Source: DASQPR01 sp035713725 (lineage in GTDB: Bacteria; Actinomycetota; Actinomycetes; Mycobacteriales; Micromonosporaceae). Taken from it: a DNA stretch of 18,813 nucleotides. The notes beneath the pieces were generated by a model that was given only the letters and a program-made list of their open reading frames with translations, had not been told where the DNA came from and ran no database searches. The position numbers and the translations under genes are program-made. The stretch's first letter is position 1; every line of letters begins with the position of its first letter. Below, one piece after another: positions 7,231 to 14,028 of the stretch. The stretch covers positions 1 through 18,813 of the forward strand of contig DASTMZ010000086.1 in NCBI GenBank assembly GCA_035713725.1, given 5' to 3'.

Positions 7231-7274
7231 CGCCCCGCTCCGCCTTCCACGGGGGAAGAAGGCGGAACGGGGCG
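7231..7274 (-). terminator. Strong hairpin terminator after the helicase gene
   Basis: Two 17-nt arms (7231-7247 and 7258-7274; left arm begins CGCCCCGC, right arm ends GGGGCG) pair at 16 of 17 positions around a 10-nt loop. Three more pairs form outside one mismatch (7227-7229 with 7276-7278). Read leftward, the stem is followed by GGTTCCTTTT, a short T tract, which fits an intrinsic terminator for the minus-strand helicase. It lies about 90 bp past that gene's stop and about 80 bp before the ung start. Confidence 0.8.
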
Positions 7275-7363
7275 TGTTGGCGATGAACGTAGCGTGTCGG
7301 CCGTGCGCTGTCGACCCCGCATCCAGGTATGGCATGCCTGACCGGTCGGTCAGTTGCCCGAGG

Positions 7364-9910
7364 TCACCTTGCCGAGGTCAGCGGGCCGACGTCGGTCACC
7401 CGTACCACCGCGACTCCGGCCTCGTCGGAGGCGGCGAGGTCGACCTCCGCGGCGATCCCCCAGTCACGATCGCCCGCTGGGTCGTCGAGGATCTGTCGAA
7501 CCGTCCAGAGGTCCGGTCCGACTTCGACGTCGATCATCGCCGGTCCGCGCGCGTCCGGCCCGACGCCGAGCGTGTCGTACTCCTCGAAGTACGCGTCGAT
7601 CGCGTCGGCCCACGCGTCGGCGTGCCAGCCGTCTTCCGCGTCGAGCTCACCGAGTTCGGCGTATCGGCGTTGGGCGGCGAGCTCGACGCGCCGGAACAGC
7701 GCGTTGCGGACCAGGACCCGGAACGCGCGGGCGTTGCGCGTCACGGCGGGCGGCCGCTCGTCGCGCACTGCCTCGCCACCGGATGCGTCATCGGTCGGGT
7801 TGCGCAGCCGCTCCCATTCGTCGAGCAGGCTGGAGTCGACCTGGCGGACCAGCTCGCCCAGCCACTCGACGAGGTCCGCGAGATCGTCGTTCTTGGCCTC
7901 CTCGGGTACGGTTTGCCGCACCGCCCGATACGCGTCCGCGAGGTAGCGCAGCACGAGCCCTTCGGAGCGCGACAGCCCGTAGAACGCGACGAACTCGCCG
8001 AAAGTCATCGCCCGCTCGAACATGTCGCGCACCACGGACTTCGGTGCCACCTCGTAGTCGGCGACCCACGGATGACCCTTGCGATACATGGCGTACGCGG
8101 TGTCCAGCAGATCGTCGAGCGGTCGTGGGTAGGTCACCGACTCGAGCAGATCCATCCGCGTCTCGTACTCGAGCCCGTCCGCCTTCATCTGCGCGACCGC
8201 CTCTCCGCGCGCCCGGAACTGCTGCGCGGCGAGCACCGGGCGCGGATCGTCGAGGGTCGACTCGATCACCGACAGGACGTCGAGCCCGTAGGTCGGCGAC
8301 TCGCGGTCCAGCAACTCGATGGCGGCGAGCGCGAACGGCGACAGCGGCTGGTTCAGCGCGAAGTCGTATTGCAAGTCGATGGTCAGCCGAATGCGCCGGC
8401 CCTCGTCATCCGGAGTGTCGAGCCGCTCGACGACGCCGGCCGCGAGTAGCGCGCGGTAGATCGCGATGGCACGGTGGATGTGGCGACGCTGCGCCGCGCG
8501 GTCCTCGTGATTGTCGGTAAGCAGGTGCCGCATCGCGTCGAACGCAGCCGTACCGGCGAGGTCCGCTCCCCCGACCGGCGGGCGCGCGATCACGTTGAGC
8601 AGCATCGCGTGCGTGACGCGGAAGCTCGACTTCAACGGCTCGGGCGGTGCGGCCACCAGGCGCTCGAACGTCGGCGGGCCCCACGACACGAAGCCCTCCG
8701 GTGGCTTCTTGCGCACCACGCGCCGGCGCTTGCGCTCGTCGTCGCCCGCCTTCGCCAGCGCCCGCTCGTTCTCGATCACGTGCTCCGGCGCCTGGACCAC
8801 GACCGTACCCACGGTGTCGAAACCGGCGCGGCCGGCGCGGCCGGCGATCTGATGGAACTCGCGCGCCTGCAGCAGCCGCGTCTTAGTGCCGTCGAATTTG
8901 GACAGTGCGGTGAACAGTACGGTCCGGATCGGCACGTTGATGCCGACGCCGAGCGTGTCCGTACCGCAGATGACCTTGAGCAGCCCGGCCTGCGCAAGCG
9001 TTTCGACGAGCCGCCGATACCGCGGCAACATGCCAGCGTGGTGTACGCCGATGCCGTGGCGTACCAACCGCGACAGCACCTTGCCGAAACCAGCGGTGAA
9101 GCGGAAGTTGCCGATTGCGCTCGCGATCGCGTCCTTCTCGGCGCGAGTCGCGACGTTCACGCTCATCAACGCCTGCGCGCGCTCGAGCGCGGCGGCCTGG
9201 CTGAAGTGCACGACGTAAACCGGCGCCTGGTTGGTGTGCAGCAGTTCGTCGAGTGTCTCGTGCAGCGGCTGCGACGAGTACGCATAGTGCAGCGGCACCG
9301 GCCGCTCGGTGTGTTGGATGACCGCGGTCGGCCGGCCGGTGCGACGGGTCAGGTCGGTCTGGAAGCGCGAGACGTCGCCGAGCGTCGCGGACATGAGGAC
9401 GAACTGGACGCGAGGCAGTTCGATGATCGGCACTTGCCACGCCCAGCCCCGTTCCGGGTCCGCGTAGAAGTGGAACTCGTCCATGACGACCTGTCCGACA
9501 TCGGCCTCGCGGCCGTCGCGCAACGCGATGTTGGCCAGGATCTCCGCGGTCGCGCAGATGATCGGAGCTTCGTGGTTGACCTGTGCGTCACCGGTGAGCA
9601 TGCCGACGTTGACCGGGCCGAACGTGTCGCAGAGCGCGAAGAACTTCTCGGAGACCAGGGCCTTGATCGGCGCGGTGTAGAAGGTGCGTACGCCACCGGC
9701 CAGCGCGACCGCATGCGCGCCGGCAGCCACCAGGCTCTTGCCGGAGCCGGTGGGCGTCGACAGGATCACGTTGGCGCCGGACGCGACCTCGATGAGCGCC
9801 TCGGCCTGGTGCGGGTAGAGCCGCAGACCGTCGTCGGCCGCCCAGTCCTCGATGGCGGCGTAGACCGCATCCGGATCGGCGTCGGAGGGCAGGCGTTCGG
9901 TGAGAGTCAT
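7364..9910 (-). CDS. Ski2-like DEAD/DEAH-box helicase with DUF3516 C-terminus
   Basis: An 848-residue superfamily 2 helicase. Motifs in order are PHQAEAL (33-39), Walker A TPTGSGKS (52-59), TAPIKALVSEKF, and motif II as DEFH (144-147). SAT (174-176), GVHHAGMLPRYR (288-299), and motif VI QIAGRAGRAG (354-363) follow. The motif set and GVHHAGMLP place it in the Ski2-like group, whose members unwind RNA or DNA. The rest matches the long C-terminal region (DUF3516-type) seen in actinobacterial relatives. The ATG at 9910 is preferred to the upstream in-frame codon at 9958, but no strong Shine-Dalgarno is visible. It ends in a terminator at 7231-7274 and is transcribed divergently from an ArsR-like gene. 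Substrate is unknown. Confidence 0.92.
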   Translation of the reverse strand: MTLTERLPSDADPDAVYAAIEDWAADDGLRLYPHQAEALIEVASGANVILSTPTGSGKSLVAAGAHAVALAGGVRTFYTAPIKALVSEKFFALCDTFGPVNVGMLTGDAQVNHEAPIICATAEILANIALRDGREADVGQVVMDEFHFYADPERGWAWQVPIIELPRVQFVLMSATLGDVSRFQTDLTRRTGRPTAVIQHTERPVPLHYAYSSQPLHETLDELLHTNQAPVYVVHFSQAAALERAQALMSVNVATRAEKDAIASAIGNFRFTAGFGKVLSRLVRHGIGVHHAGMLPRYRRLVETLAQAGLLKVICGTDTLGVGINVPIRTVLFTALSKFDGTKTRLLQAREFHQIAGRAGRAGFDTVGTVVVQAPEHVIENERALAKAGDDERKRRRVVRKKPPEGFVSWGPPTFERLVAAPPEPLKSSFRVTHAMLLNVIARPPVGGADLAGTAAFDAMRHLLTDNHEDRAAQRRHIHRAIAIYRALLAAGVVERLDTPDDEGRRIRLTIDLQYDFALNQPLSPFALAAIELLDRESPTYGLDVLSVIESTLDDPRPVLAAQQFRARGEAVAQMKADGLEYETRMDLLESVTYPRPLDDLLDTAYAMYRKGHPWVADYEVAPKSVVRDMFERAMTFGEFVAFYGLSRSEGLVLRYLADAYRAVRQTVPEEAKNDDLADLVEWLGELVRQVDSSLLDEWERLRNPTDDASGGEAVRDERPPAVTRNARAFRVLVRNALFRRVELAAQRRYAELGELDAEDGWHADAWADAIDAYFEEYDTLGVGPDARGPAMIDVEVGPDLWTVRQILDDPAGDRDWGIAAEVDLAASDEAGVAVVRVTDVGPLTSAR

Positions 9911-9986
9911 CGCCGCCCATGGTGCCCGGTGCGTCGTCGAACGCGAACGCGGGTCCACTGACGGCGGTCGACGGGACGCTGCGACC

Positions 9987-10012
9987 GTTATCGGAACAAC
10001 CGTTCCGATAAC
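9987..10012. promoter_or_regulatory. Perfect 11-bp inverted repeat (candidate operator)
   Basis: Arms GTTATCGGAAC (9987-9997) and GTTCCGATAAC (10002-10012) are perfect reverse complements around the spacer AACC. The repeat lies in the 223-bp region between the divergent helicase and ArsR-like genes, 77 bp upstream of the helicase start. The half-site core TTCCGATA recurs at 10116-10123, ten bases before the ArsR-like start codon. Two-fold symmetry and repeated half-site suggest binding of a dimeric repressor, most simply the adjacent regulator; a cruciform or RNA hairpin is an alternative. Confidence 0.55.
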
Positions 10013-10065
10013 CTCGGGTCAATTCTTCCGGCACGCTTTGGTTCTTCGGCCGCTTCGGGCTCGCG

Positions 10066-10102
10066 GAGAGATCCGACTGTCGGGCCGAGAGATCGCACTG
10101 TC
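10066..10102. repeat. Direct repeat with 21-bp period before the ArsR-like gene
   Basis: GAGAGATCCGACTGTC (10066-10081) is repeated as GAGAGATCGCACTGTC (10087-10102) with two mismatches. The offset is exactly 21 bp, two helical turns. The pair lies 32-68 bp upstream of the ArsR-like start codon, where a promoter would be expected, and may be a tandem binding site or a small local duplication. Confidence 0.5.
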
Positions 10103-10133
10103 AGCGGAACGCTTCTTCCGATACGGTCGGGCG

Positions 10134-10739
10134 ATGTCTTCCGCTGGCGCCGTTGGACCAGAGTTGGCGGCTCTGCGTGCCACCGCGCATCCGACCCGAC
10201 GCGCCATCCTCACGCTCCTCGATGACCATAAGACGCTCACCGCCACGGAATGCGGGACGTTGCTCGGCGTGTCGCCCAAAACCTGCTCGTATCACTTGCA
10301 CGTGCTGGCGGATCGGCACCTCGTCGAGGAGGTGCCGGCGCTGGGACGCAATCGGCCGTGGCGCCGCGCATCGGCACCGGCACTCTCATCTGCAAACGCC
10401 GGCACGGCGCGGCGCTCGGCGCCCGGCGCGCACCAGTCCGCCGACGCGTTGAGCCGAGGCGACGTGGCCCGCTTGCGCGCCCGGTCGAGACGCGACGATC
10501 AGGTGTTGGCCGCGGCATCGGCGGCGATCGCGCGAGCAACACGTACGCCGACCTGGTCCGCCGCCGTTACCGTGCACGCTCATCTCGCCTCGATGACGGC
10601 GGCCGAGATCGCATCGTGGGCGGAGGACGTCGAGCGCCTGACTCGTCGCCACGTGCGTCGTACCGCGGACGAACCGGACGGTGCCGATGGGCGTACGCCG
10701 GTGCAGTTGCTGTTCGTCGGCTTCCCGTCCGATCTCTGA
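10134..10739 (+). CDS. ArsR-like winged helix-turn-helix transcriptional regulator
   Basis: A 201-residue DNA-binding protein. The N-terminus ALRATAHPTRRAILTLLDDHKTLTATECGTLLG followed by SPKTCSYHLHVLADRHLVEEV (about residues 13-67) is a classic ArsR/HTH_20 winged helix, with the recognition helix near 47-58. The C-terminus (SMTAAEIASWAEDVERLTRRH and a final PVQLLFVGFP strand) resembles the C-terminal region of larger actinobacterial ArsR-type regulators. No metal-binding Cys cluster is evident; C40 and C51 are isolated. The ATG at 10134 has no Shine-Dalgarno but lies 6 bases after a possible -10 box (TACGGT), so a leaderless transcript is possible. The middle (residues 76-110) is Ala/Ser/Arg-rich and divergent. 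Likely targets are itself and the divergent helicase. Confidence 0.82.
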   Translation: MSSAGAVGPELAALRATAHPTRRAILTLLDDHKTLTATECGTLLGVSPKTCSYHLHVLADRHLVEEVPALGRNRPWRRASAPALSSANAGTARRSAPGAHQSADALSRGDVARLRARSRRDDQVLAAASAAIARATRTPTWSAAVTVHAHLASMTAAEIASWAEDVERLTRRHVRRTADEPDGADGRTPVQLLFVGFPSDL

Positions 10740-10919
10740 GTGATGCTTTTCAAGGGATGACTGGCTAATTGCGATTATCTACGTTAATTGTCCATATTGG
10801 TGTGCGCGAAATCGCCTATCAGCAAACGAAAGCGGCGCGCCGCAAAGGGACAACCGCTGGTTCGGCGGTATCTTGCCAACACTCATGAGCGACAACGCCA
10901 TAGATGGCGGAGGACACGC
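10740..10919 (+). promoter_or_regulatory. AT-richer upstream region of the 589-residue membrane protein gene
   Basis: The segment around 10741-10800 is clearly more AT-rich than its surroundings. It contains TTGCGA at about 10768 and CATATT 18 bp later, which could be a -35/-10 pair with only 4 of 6 matches each. A good Shine-Dalgarno GGAGG is at 10909-10913, six bases before the GTG start at 10920. No clear terminator of the ArsR-like gene is seen. Confidence 0.35.
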
Positions 10920-12689
10920 GTGACCATCCCTCGGCAGCCAAGCGCGCGTGATGACATGCGCTCGGAACTGCTCGATCGGGTCAGCGACGAACCATTGGTC
11001 CGCAACCGGACGCTGCCGCATTCGGCGACCCGCCACATGTGTGTCGGTTGCTATGTCGACCACGAATATCGCGAACGAGCGGTGTGCGACGTCTACCTCG
11101 CGCGATCTCGTCAGGTCGCGCCGTCCTACGGATACGACGTCATCCCGGTGCTCGTCCACGCGCGCCGCGCTGCGTGGATCGACCACGCGCAGCATGTGCT
11201 CGTGGTGGTGGCGATCGCCTACTGGATCTATCACGACCTGCTCGCGGCCGCGATCACCATCAGCGCGGTCATCGACTGGTATGTCATCAAGCGATTCTGG
11301 CGGCTGCTGAAGGACTTCATGTCCTACATTCGCACGCGCGGCAGCCTGGCCGAGCGTGCCCACCTGCGGCGCCGATTCCGGTGGTTGACCGCCGGACTGA
11401 TCGCGCCGTGGTTCTTCGTGATCGGCGTGGCGTTCTACTTCGCGCGCCGGATCCTCGATCAGCACTTCGCGCACCTCCGGGTGGTCGGCCTAGAGGTGCT
11501 GCTGACGCTTGGCAGCCTGATCGCGATCGTGTCGGTCGCCGCGGTGGTCCGCCAGATCTGCATCGACCGGATCCCGGCCAACCCGCAGCAGGAGCGCATC
11601 TATCGCGCGCGGCTGGAGCGGATCCGTCGCGATCAGTACCGGCCGATCACCGTCTTCTCCGGCTACCGGCCGTTCGTCGGCAGCGGCGTCGAGGTGCGTA
11701 CGTGGTCGTTCGCGCAGCGCCTGCGCCGGGTCGGTGAGGCGCCGGAGGATCAGGCGGATCTGGCGATTGACCACACACCAGACCCGCTCCCCGAGGATCT
11801 CGGCGAGCCGCCGTTTCGCACCGTGGAGCTCGTCGACCACATCCGCGAACAGATGAGCAAGCTGGTCCGGGACACCGACACCGAGCTCGCGCTGCCGCAC
11901 CTGCGCGTCTACGACGCCGCGTTCGTCGGCGGCTACCGCACGGCGAAGCTGACCACCGGCCGGACCCAGGATCAGGTCGACAGTGGTACGGCCGATGCGA
12001 TCGCCATCAACAGCCTGCTCGACAACGCGAGCGACCGCGACCGGCATTACATCGTGTGTCAGGTCACCGCCTGGGATGGCGAGATCGTCGCGTCGATGTT
12101 CATCCACGTCGGCATTCAGGGCCGCGCGCTCTACCTCGAACTCACATCGTGGGCGATGCCGCAGACGCGCGACGCGTTCATGGTCGGCGACCTTCGGCGC
12201 GGGTCCGGCTTACCGGCCTATTGGCGCGCGTTTCGACGCAGCGCCGTACGCATGCCCACCGAGCTGGCTCGCGCACCTGGCGGACTCGCGCGACTCGTCA
12301 AGCGCCCGTTGTACTTGCTCACGCCGAGCTTCGAGCGAACCCGCGATACCAAGCGCGACGTCGGCGCGTCGTTCAGCCTGCGCGAGCTCGCCGCGAACGT
12401 ACACACCGATCCGAAGGGCTATGTCGAACGCCCGCCGACGATGAGCTACTTCCAGTGGCGTGACGTCGTGAAGTTCCACCAGGTCATCGAGCGGCGCCTG
12501 CTGTCGTCCGTGCAGGAGTTCCTGGAGAGCCGCGATATCGACACCGCCGAGTATCGCGAGCGGGCCGTGGCGTTGTTCAACACCGGCGTCGTGCAGTTCG
12601 GCTCAGGCACGATTTCGGTGCAGAACCTCGCGACCAGTACGTCCGATGTGGACGGTGCGATCCGGGTCGCGATGGCCGAACAGATCTGA
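10920..12689 (+). CDS. Multi-pass membrane protein of unknown function
   Basis: I do not recognise a named family. The 589-residue protein has a short N-terminus with a C41-x2-C44 pair and C56 (in HMCVGCYVD and RAVCDV). Four hydrophobic segments follow (about 88-104, 107-124, 155-176 and 187-211). The C-terminal part, of about 380 residues, is soluble and begins DQYRPITVFSGYRPFVGSG (around 238-256). PFVGSG and the following TWSFAQRL look like a conserved motif; I believe similar hypothetical proteins occur in other actinobacteria, but could not check. The C-terminal region holds LRVYDAAFVGGYRTAKL, HYIVCQVTAWDGEIVASMFIH and a PPTMSYFQWRDVVKFH segment. The GTG at 10920 is chosen for its GGAGG at six bases' spacing; the longer reading from 10788 covers the promoter. 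It is transcribed alone. Confidence 0.85.
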   Translation: MTIPRQPSARDDMRSELLDRVSDEPLVRNRTLPHSATRHMCVGCYVDHEYRERAVCDVYLARSRQVAPSYGYDVIPVLVHARRAAWIDHAQHVLVVVAIAYWIYHDLLAAAITISAVIDWYVIKRFWRLLKDFMSYIRTRGSLAERAHLRRRFRWLTAGLIAPWFFVIGVAFYFARRILDQHFAHLRVVGLEVLLTLGSLIAIVSVAAVVRQICIDRIPANPQQERIYRARLERIRRDQYRPITVFSGYRPFVGSGVEVRTWSFAQRLRRVGEAPEDQADLAIDHTPDPLPEDLGEPPFRTVELVDHIREQMSKLVRDTDTELALPHLRVYDAAFVGGYRTAKLTTGRTQDQVDSGTADAIAINSLLDNASDRDRHYIVCQVTAWDGEIVASMFIHVGIQGRALYLELTSWAMPQTRDAFMVGDLRRGSGLPAYWRAFRRSAVRMPTELARAPGGLARLVKRPLYLLTPSFERTRDTKRDVGASFSLRELAANVHTDPKGYVERPPTMSYFQWRDVVKFHQVIERRLLSSVQEFLESRDIDTAEYRERAVALFNTGVVQFGSGTISVQNLATSTSDVDGAIRVAMAEQI

Positions 12690-12944
12690 CCGGGCGGTCC
12701 CTCGCGCGCAACGAAACGTGTGCTGCGCCACAGTAGGTATGACGCACACCAACGCGGGTACCCACCCGGGCAGCCCGCCGTGACAGGGAAGGTCCGGCGG
12801 GTCGTGATGGGGAGTGGGCCCTGGGCGCTGCGTGACTGGCAAGGTCCGCGTGACGTCCGGGGCCCGCGTCGTCGCCCGGTTAACGCGTATCGCATCCGAA
12901 ATCGGGCGGCATTCGCACTCGCGTAGTCGAATCGTCACACCGAG
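12690..12944. other. Non-coding stretch with a spaced direct repeat
   Basis: No convincing gene lies here on either strand. It contains GTGACAGGGAAGGTCCG (12780-12796) and GTGACTGGCAAGGTCCG (12832-12848), 17-nt direct copies with two mismatches, 52 bp apart. A GC-rich segment with self-complementary runs surrounds 12752-12780 (GCGGG pairing with CCCGC). A terminator for the membrane protein gene is expected but no clear one with a T-run is visible. Confidence 0.4.
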
Positions 12945-12973
12945 TTGTCGAACACTGCAGGTGCTGCTACGGT
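12945..12973 (+). promoter_or_regulatory. Candidate sigma-A-type promoter for the small ORF and leader
   Basis: TTGTCG (12945-12950) and TACGGT (12968-12973) are separated by exactly 17 bp. This is a good actinobacterial housekeeping-type promoter. Transcription would begin near 12980, giving a leader of about 24 nt before the small ORF at 13004. Confidence 0.55.
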
Positions 12974-13003
12974 TACATTCCGTACGCAGCGCGGAGACCA
13001 CGA

Positions 13004-13123
13004 ATGATCCGGCAAGGGTTCGTGCGTCCGGCCGTCGGGGGGCGAGCAAAGCGCGCGTACGCGTCGTGGGGGCGACGCAGCACGCACCGTTCAATGAACG
13101 GTGCGTTTGCTGTGTCTCCATAG
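13004..13123 (+). CDS. Small ORF of 39 codons, possible leader peptide
   Basis: A short open frame from ATG at 13004 to TAG at 13121-13123. It is preceded by GGAG (12992-12995) at seven bases' spacing and by a good promoter. The predicted peptide is strongly basic: it starts MIRQGFVRPAVGG, contains RAKRAYASWGRRSTHR, and ends FAVSP. Codons 27-35 coincide with a perfect 12-bp-arm hairpin at 13082-13106. A ribosome translating the end of the ORF would therefore melt or cover the stem, the geometry of a translation-sensing leader. It could instead be a free small basic protein, or chance. I recognise no family. Confidence 0.4.
   Translation: MIRQGFVRPAVGGRAKRAYASWGRRSTHRSMNGAFAVSP
13082..13106. 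terminator. Perfect 12-bp-arm hairpin at the end of the small ORF
   Basis: ACGCACCGTTCA (13082-13093) and TGAACGGTGCGT (13095-13106) are perfect reverse complements around a single A, so the real loop is a few bases of the inner TCAATGA. Rightward it is followed by TTGCTGTG, only a weak T-run. It may act as a terminator or attenuator in the leader of the lysozyme-like gene, or as a protein-binding palindrome. Confidence 0.5.
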
Positions 13124-13294
13124 CGTTTACGACATGTCCACTTTGATGTGGACTTAGCCTCCGCGTGCTCGTTCACGAGTGACGGCAGTCACAATTACCG
13201 TCCGTAGTGTTGCCAGGTCAGAGACCTGCCAGGCACGGTCGACGCCTGCACCTCTCCCCCAGGTGCGGATCGTCAACAGAAACGGAAACGGACC
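13124..13294. promoter_or_regulatory. Upstream region of the lysozyme-like gene with several small palindromes
   Basis: Four short inverted repeats follow one another. GTCCAC/GTGGAC lies at 13136-13153, and GTGAC-GGCA-GTCAC at 13179-13192. CAGGTC-AGA-GACCTG starts near 13214, and GCACCT/AGGTGC around CTCCCCC lies near 13248-13266. The last loop is pyrimidine-rich and complementary to a Shine-Dalgarno sequence. No strong ribosome site precedes the TTG start at 13295. A regulatory leader is plausible, but I could not match it to a known riboswitch. Confidence 0.35.
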
Positions 13295-13945
13295 TTGCCG
13301 GCACATCGCCGATCCCTCCGCGCCCCCGGTACGTTGATCCATCGCATTGCGTTGGGTGTTCTTTGCACCGCAACGGCTGGCGCCGCGGCACTCGGGATCT
13401 CCATGCATCCACCGACCGCATCGGCTGAGACGCAGATGACTGCGACTAGCCTCGAGACCGCTCGGTTGAACGCCGACGCACGGGCGAACCGCAGCCTGAC
13501 GCGCCCGGCGCCGCCGAAGCCGCCGGCGCCGAAGAAGCCGGCGCCACCCCCGCACATCAGGGGCCTGACGTCGGCTCAGGTGGCCAACGCCTGGGCCGTC
13601 GTCTTCGAGGGCCACAAGATGGGCATTTCGCTTCGTGGCCAGACCATCGCCATGGCGACCGCGCTTCAAGAGTCAAACCTCAGGAACTATCGGCACGCCG
13701 TCGACCACGACTCGCTGGGCATCTTCCAGCAGCGGCCATCGACGGGCTGGGGTACGCCGAGACAGATCACCAACCCTCGGTACGCGGCGGCCGCGTTCTA
13801 CCGAGTGCTGCTGCACTACAAGCGCTCGTGGGGCTGCCTCACATGCGCCGCGCAGATGGTGCAGCGAAGCGCGTTCCCGTCCGCGTACGCGAAGCACGAG
13901 CACTTCGCGAAATACCTCGTCACGATCCTGAACCGCAGGTTCTAG
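13295..13945 (+). CDS. Secreted lysozyme-like / transglycosylase-like protein
   Basis: A 216-residue exported protein. An Arg-rich n-region, a hydrophobic stretch (about 18-36) and a TASA|ETQ site near residue 44 form a Sec signal peptide. A Pro/Ala/Lys-rich linker (70-88) probably spans cell wall. The C-terminal domain (about 90-216) has MATALQESNLRN with E126 placed like the catalytic Glu of lysozyme-fold muralytic enzymes. DHDSLGIFQQRPSTGWGTPRQI, a sequence common in actinobacterial cell-wall hydrolase-like proteins, and a C181/C184 pair follow. Peptidoglycan cleavage is inferred, not shown. The frame upstream is closed by TAG at 13205, leaving TTG at 13295 (or 13334) as the start; neither has a good Shine-Dalgarno. 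A regulatory leader precedes it. Confidence 0.82.
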   Translation: MPAHRRSLRAPGTLIHRIALGVLCTATAGAAALGISMHPPTASAETQMTATSLETARLNADARANRSLTRPAPPKPPAPKKPAPPPHIRGLTSAQVANAWAVVFEGHKMGISLRGQTIAMATALQESNLRNYRHAVDHDSLGIFQQRPSTGWGTPRQITNPRYAAAAFYRVLLHYKRSWGCLTCAAQMVQRSAFPSAYAKHEHFAKYLVTILNRRF

Positions 13946-13976
13946 ACAGCAGGGTACTAGACGGCACGTTCTAGAC
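13942..13976. repeat. Three phased CTAGAC copies at the 3' end of the lysozyme-like gene
   Basis: CTAGAC occurs at 13942, 13957 and 13971, with 15- and 14-bp spacing. The first carries the TAG stop of the lysozyme-like gene, and the second gives an in-frame TAG five codons later. CTAG is rare in many high-GC genomes, so three copies in 35 bp stand out. Local slippage duplication is the simplest explanation. Confidence 0.5.
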
Positions 13977-13985
13977 CGGCGCGAT

Positions 13986-14028
13986 CACCGGCCGCCGCGG
14001 CCGATCATGTTCGAAGCGGCGGCCGGTG
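13986..14028. terminator. Perfect 13-bp-arm hairpin enclosing the start of the next gene
   Basis: CACCGGCCGCCGC (13986-13998) and GCGGCGGCCGGTG (14016-14028) pair perfectly around a 17-nt loop. The hairpin lies 40 bp after the lysozyme-like stop and could end that transcript, though no T-run follows. The apparent ATG of the next gene (14007) lies in the loop, so it could instead control that gene's translation. Confidence 0.5.

Noticed and set aside
8474..9961. Long plus-strand open frame of 495 codons
   Set aside because: It is antisense to the helicase, which has all its expected motifs; the translation is Arg/Asp/His-rich filler.
12945..13294. c-di-AMP (ydaO-type) riboswitch before the lysozyme-like gene
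   Set aside because: Sought because such leaders occur before actinobacterial muralytic genes, but the conserved GGGGUGAAUC-like and CAGCUAAC-like segments are absent.
13207..13428. 73-codon plus-strand frame before the lysozyme-like gene
   Set aside because: It overlaps the signal-peptide region of the real gene in another frame and has no ribosome site or recognisable content.
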